Part shown: positions 4,500-7,673 of the stretch, in pieces
Layout of the letters: each line of letters begins with the position of its first letter
Position numbering within the stretch: position 1 is the first letter of the stretch
Assembly (NCBI GenBank): GCA_002353885.1
Contig: DEKO01000016.1
Span: 1,732-9,404, forward strand
Direction: 5' to 3'
DNA: 7,673 nt
From: Porphyromonadaceae bacterium UBA2720
Lineage (GTDB): Bacteria; Bacteroidota; Bacteroidia; Bacteroidales; Muribaculaceae
The notes under the pieces: model-generated
Databases searched by the model: none
Told to the model about the DNA's origin: nothing
The model's input: the letters and a program-made list of their open reading frames with translations, nothing else
Made by a program: the position numbers and the translations under genes

Positions 4500-5608
4500 T
4501 GAACGACGACTTGCTAGACATAGGACTGGATGATGTCGATGCTAGCTCGCACAGCGACATCCAGCTCGACTTCAGCGACCCCGACTTCACCGAGGACGGC
4601 CGCGACTACTGGGAGCACTACCGCTATGAGGTAGAGAAAGGCCAAGTGCTGCTGCGCATCGACAAGTATCTTGTCGAGCGCATCAAGGGCACCTCGCGCA
4701 ACCGCATCCAGAATGCCGCCGAGGCCCAGTGCATCCGCGTCAACGGGCGTCCCGTCAAGAGCAACTATCGTGTTCATCCGGGCGAAATCATCAGTGTGGT
4801 GATGGACCGTCCGCGCTATGAGAACGAGATTGTGGCCCAGGACATCCCGCTCGACATCGTCTATGAGGACGATGAGCTGCTGGTGGTCAACAAGCCCGCC
4901 GGCATGTGCGTGCACCCCGGTCACGGCAACTACGACGGCACCCTGGTCAACGCGCTGGCTTGGCACTTCAAGGACATCCCCGACTATGACGTGACCGACC
5001 CGCGCATGGGTCTGGTGCACCGCATCGACAAGGACACCAGCGGTCTGTTGGTAGTGGCCAAGACCCCTCGCGCCAAGACCTCGCTGGGCAAACAGTTCTT
5101 CGACAAGACCACCAAGCGCCAGTACATTGCTGTCGTTTGGGGCGAGATGAAAGATGCCGAGGGCACCGTCACCGGCAACATCGGACGCAGCTTGCGCGAC
5201 CGCCTGCAGATGTGCGTGTTTCCCGAGGGCGACATGGGCAAGCATGCCGTCACACACTACACCACGCTCGAGAACCTAGCCCATGTGGCCGTGGTGCGAT
5301 GTCAGCTCGAAACGGGGCGCACCCACCAGATTCGCGTGCACATGAAGCACATCGGTCACCCGCTGTTCAATGACGAGCGCTATGGTGGCGACCAGGTGTT
5401 GCGCGGCTTCAAGACCGCCAGCTATGGAGCCTTCATCCAGAACTGCTTCAAGCTGTGTCCCCGCCAGGCCCTGCATGCCAAGACGTTGGGGTTTGTGCAC
5501 CCTGTCACTGGCCAGCAGATGGACTTTGACAGCCCTCTGCCCGCCGACATGACTGCCCTGATTGAGAAGTGGCGCACCTATGCCGCAGCGCTGCACGTTG
5601 CCCCCTAG
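4499..5608 (+). CDS. rluD: RluD-type ribosomal large subunit pseudouridine synthase
   Basis: The enzyme converts specific uridines of 23S rRNA to pseudouridine; the RluD type acts on helix 69. It is 369 residues. An acidic N-terminal extension (1-45, 14 Asp/Glu among the first 40 residues) is followed by an S4 RNA-binding domain (about 48-108, LLRIDKYLVERI...IRVNGRPVKSNYRV). The RluA-family catalytic domain starts at IVYEDDELLVVNKPAGMCVHPG. The catalytic Asp is D177 in HRIDKDTSGLLVVAKT. The conserved ETGRTHQIRVH is at 271-281. It is translationally coupled to the PASTA gene. The last codons and the stop (5601-5608) fall in a C-tract repeat, so the C-terminal residues VAP are probably repeat-derived. 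RluA, RluC and RluD cannot be fully separated by eye; RluD is favoured by the S4 domain and operon context. Confidence 0.93.
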   Translation: MNDDLLDIGLDDVDASSHSDIQLDFSDPDFTEDGRDYWEHYRYEVEKGQVLLRIDKYLVERIKGTSRNRIQNAAEAQCIRVNGRPVKSNYRVHPGEIISVVMDRPRYENEIVAQDIPLDIVYEDDELLVVNKPAGMCVHPGHGNYDGTLVNALAWHFKDIPDYDVTDPRMGLVHRIDKDTSGLLVVAKTPRAKTSLGKQFFDKTTKRQYIAVVWGEMKDAEGTVTGNIGRSLRDRLQMCVFPEGDMGKHAVTHYTTLENLAHVAVVRCQLETGRTHQIRVHMKHIGHPLFNDERYGGDQVLRGFKTASYGAFIQNCFKLCPRQALHAKTLGFVHPVTGQQMDFDSPLPADMTALIEKWRTYAAALHVAP

Positions 5609-5622
5609 CCCCCTAAAGGGGG
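5601..5622. repeat. C-tract/G-tract hairpin repeat over the rluD stop codon
   Basis: CCCCCTAG (5601-5608) is followed by CCCCCTAAAGGGGG (5609-5622). Either C5 tract can pair with the single G5 tract. The rluD stop TAG lies inside it. No T-run follows directly, so it is not a canonical terminator. From memory, similar C5/G5 strings recur in Bacteroidales intergenic DNA. Confidence 0.5.
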
Positions 5623-5632
5623 AACTTCTATT

Positions 5633-5647
5633 GTGGCAGCCACTTTT
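5633..5647 (+). terminator. weak terminator-like hairpin after rluD
   Basis: GTGG (5633-5636) pairs with CCAC (5640-5643) around CAG, followed by TTTT. The stem is only 4 bp. It is the only T-followed hairpin between rluD and the next gene, so it is listed with low weight. Confidence 0.25.
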
Positions 5648-5650
5648 GAC

Positions 5651-5675
5651 GGACGTGCCAGAGGCGCGTCCCTAC
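5651..5675. repeat. GC-rich hairpin element with CGCGTCCCTAC tail, copy 1
   Basis: GGACGTGCC (5651-5659) pairs along its full length with GGCGCGTCC (5663-5671), with one G-U pair and an AGA loop. The end CGCGTCCCTAC (5665-5675) is identical to 6751-6761, where another GC-rich hairpin precedes it. The two behave as members of a REP-like interspersed palindrome family. Confidence 0.55.
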
Positions 5676-5725
5676 CACAACCATGTAACGGCTGAACTAC
5701 TGCAACTACTTTATAACAAGAAGCG

Positions 5726-6619
5726 ATGAAAAAAATATTGACACTGATGATGGTGCTGGCAGTGGCGTGCTCGATGCCCTGGCACAGCCAGCAAGAGGCG
5801 CAGGCTGCCAGCGTGCAGCAGATGCGATTTCACTGCGACCAGGACACCTTGCGCATCAACCAGCTGCTGCAGGACGGGCTTGCCAGCCGTCTCAAGACTG
5901 CCAACGAGTTGGTGGCCTACTATGCCGACCGTCTGCTGGGCACGCCCTACGTGGCGCACACGCTTGAGGGCGACGAGGAACGCCTGACCATCAATATCGA
6001 CGAGCTGGACTGCACCACCTTCATCGAAACACTCTATGCCCTGACGCGCACCACACTCACCGGCCGCTACAGCTGGCGCGACTATGCTGCCAACCTCGAG
6101 AACTTGCGTTACCGCGACGGCCAGATGGGCGATTATTCGTCGCGGCTACACTACATCAGCGACTGGATTGTCAACAACCATGCGCGCGGCAACCTGGTCG
6201 AGGTCACTGCCGATCTGCCCCACGCAACCTATATGGTCAAGACCATCGACTTCATGACCCAGCACAAGGACAGCTACCGCAGCCTCAAGGGCGACAGTGC
6301 CATGGTCGAGAAGATACGTCGCTTCGAGATGGGCTACCGCAACCACCGCATGCCCTATCTCAAGAAGTCGTGGCTGGGCGACAAGGCCGTGAAGGCCGCC
6401 TTGCGCAGCGGCGACTTTGTGGGTCTGGTCACCAAGGTCGAGGGCCTCGACATCTCGCACCTGGGCATCATCCACAAGGACGACAAGGGCGAGATCTATC
6501 TGCTGGACGCATCGATGAGCGGTGGCAAGGTCATGCTCGAGAAAAAGAATCTGCGCGACCACCTGAGCGGCAACAAAAGCACCTGCCTGGGCATCCGCGT
6601 GTTCCGCATCATGGAGTGA
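5726..6619 (+). CDS. exported DUF1460 (N-acetylmuramoyl-L-alanine amidase-like) protein
   Basis: This 297-residue protein has an export signal (MKK, hydrophobic core 4-14). The rest resembles DUF1460 (PF07313), a cysteine-hydrolase family with an NlpC/P60-like fold that is common in Bacteroidetes and presumed to act on cell-wall peptides. The likely nucleophile is C96 in DELDCTTFIE. The likely catalytic histidine is H245 in DISHLGI, with D261 in LLDAS a candidate third residue. LGTPY (71-75) and YLKKSW (211-216) also fit the family. Processing is ambiguous: AVAC15 is a weak lipobox, and AQA-A (25-28) is a possible signal peptidase I site. The ATG at 5726 follows an A-rich AACAAGAAGCG leader. 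A periplasmic or surface peptidoglycan hydrolase is inferred; the substrate is unknown. The gene stands alone between two repeat-bearing gaps. Confidence 0.85.
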   Translation: MKKILTLMMVLAVACSMPWHSQQEAQAASVQQMRFHCDQDTLRINQLLQDGLASRLKTANELVAYYADRLLGTPYVAHTLEGDEERLTINIDELDCTTFIETLYALTRTTLTGRYSWRDYAANLENLRYRDGQMGDYSSRLHYISDWIVNNHARGNLVEVTADLPHATYMVKTIDFMTQHKDSYRSLKGDSAMVEKIRRFEMGYRNHRMPYLKKSWLGDKAVKAALRSGDFVGLVTKVEGLDISHLGIIHKDDKGEIYLLDASMSGGKVMLEKKNLRDHLSGNKSTCLGIRVFRIME

Positions 6620-6679
6620 CCGCATCACCCCATCACCTCTCTGTTAATTTTAACTCAAGTTTCTAAAGTAGATACATGT

Positions 6680-6718
6680 CGGTAGTTAAAGGAGTTAAGG
6701 AGTTATAGTAGTTAAGAC
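6680..6718 (+). repeat. AGTTA-type 8-bp array
   Basis: After CG come units GTAGTTAA, AGGAGTTA, AGGAGTTA and TAGTAGTTA (9 nt), then AGAC. It is the expanded, inverted counterpart of 3257-3286, sharing 18 nt at one end and 11 nt at the other. It lies in the 182-nt gap between the DUF1460 gene and ettA. Confidence 0.75.
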
Positions 6719-6739
6719 GTTACATGATGGTGGCTGTTC

Positions 6740-6761
6740 ACGCGGCACGCCGCGTCCCTAC
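6740..6761. repeat. GC-rich hairpin element with CGCGTCCCTAC tail, copy 2
   Basis: ACGCGGC (6740-6746) and GCCGCGT (6749-6755) form a near-perfect palindrome followed by CCCTAC. The 11 bases CGCGTCCCTAC (6751-6761) are shared with 5665-5675. No T-run follows, so it is not a standard terminator. Confidence 0.55.
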
Positions 6762-6795
6762 ATTCTTAATTCTAAATTCAAAATTCTAAATTCCA
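6761..6795. repeat. 7-bp periodic AATTCTA array before ettA
   Basis: Five in-phase 7-bp units: CATTCTT, AATTCTA, AATTCAA, AATTCTA and AATTCCA. The array ends six bases before the GTG start codon of ettA, so it forms the proximal leader. It contains no TAnnTTTG box or Shine-Dalgarno sequence. Confidence 0.7.
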
Positions 6796-6801
6796 AATAA
6801 G

Positions 6802-7673
<872 letters not shown>

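Noticed and set aside
4514..5257. Long open frame (247 codons) on the minus strand opposite rluD
   Set aside because: It is a mirror of the GC-rich rluD frame, has low-complexity Ala/Val/His/Asp composition, shows no domain, and rluD itself is certain.
6146..6628. 160-codon minus-strand frame opposite the DUF1460 gene
   Set aside because: It is a shadow of a clearly coding strand, with no start context or domain.

Overview
The window looks like chromosomal DNA from a Bacteroidales bacterium. Three observations support this. Promoter boxes match the Bacteroidetes -33/-7 type (TTTG/TTG, about 20 nt, TAnnTTTG). Starts lack clear Shine-Dalgarno sequences and sit behind short A-rich leaders. The proteins (EttA with a DDKKIIFSM start, a DUF1460 protein, a PASTA protein coupled to RluD) have the Bacteroidales look. 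The coding DNA is GC-rich and the gaps are AT-rich, which would suit Muribaculaceae or Prevotellaceae, but I cannot place it more precisely.

Layout: (1) 1-129, minus strand, the N-terminus of a secreted protein, divergent from (2) queE at 300-893, an enzyme of 7-deazaguanine (queuosine) synthesis, followed by (3) a HAD-family phosphatase at 970-1605. (4) A tRNA-Arg(CCG) lies on the minus strand at 1741-1812 with a strong terminator; its promoter is interlocked with that of (5) ung, uracil-DNA glycosylase, at 1900-2565. (6) A free methionine-(R)-sulfoxide reductase (GAF fold) lies at 2615-3076. (7) A 254-nt repeat-rich gap precedes (8) a YccF-family membrane protein at 3331-3702, closed by a strong terminator. 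(9) A PASTA-domain membrane protein at 3840-4499 overlaps (10) an RluD-type 23S rRNA pseudouridine synthase at 4499-5608 by one base. (11) An exported DUF1460 amidase-like protein lies at 5726-6619. (12) The window ends inside ettA, an ABC-F translation factor that starts at a GTG at 6802.

The genes are housekeeping functions: tRNA modification and supply, rRNA modification, translation control, DNA repair, oxidative-damage repair and envelope maintenance. I see no defence system, mobile element with a transposase, CRISPR array or biosynthetic cluster. The PASTA-RluD pair is the only convincing tight operon; ung and msrC may be co-transcribed.

The unusual material is between genes. Four gaps hold short arrays with 7- or 8-bp periodicity. 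Two of these are inverted copies of one another that differ by about one unit. Two gaps hold GC-rich hairpins that share the tail CGCGTCCCTAC. These interspersed non-coding repeats, not the genes, are what deserve a second look.
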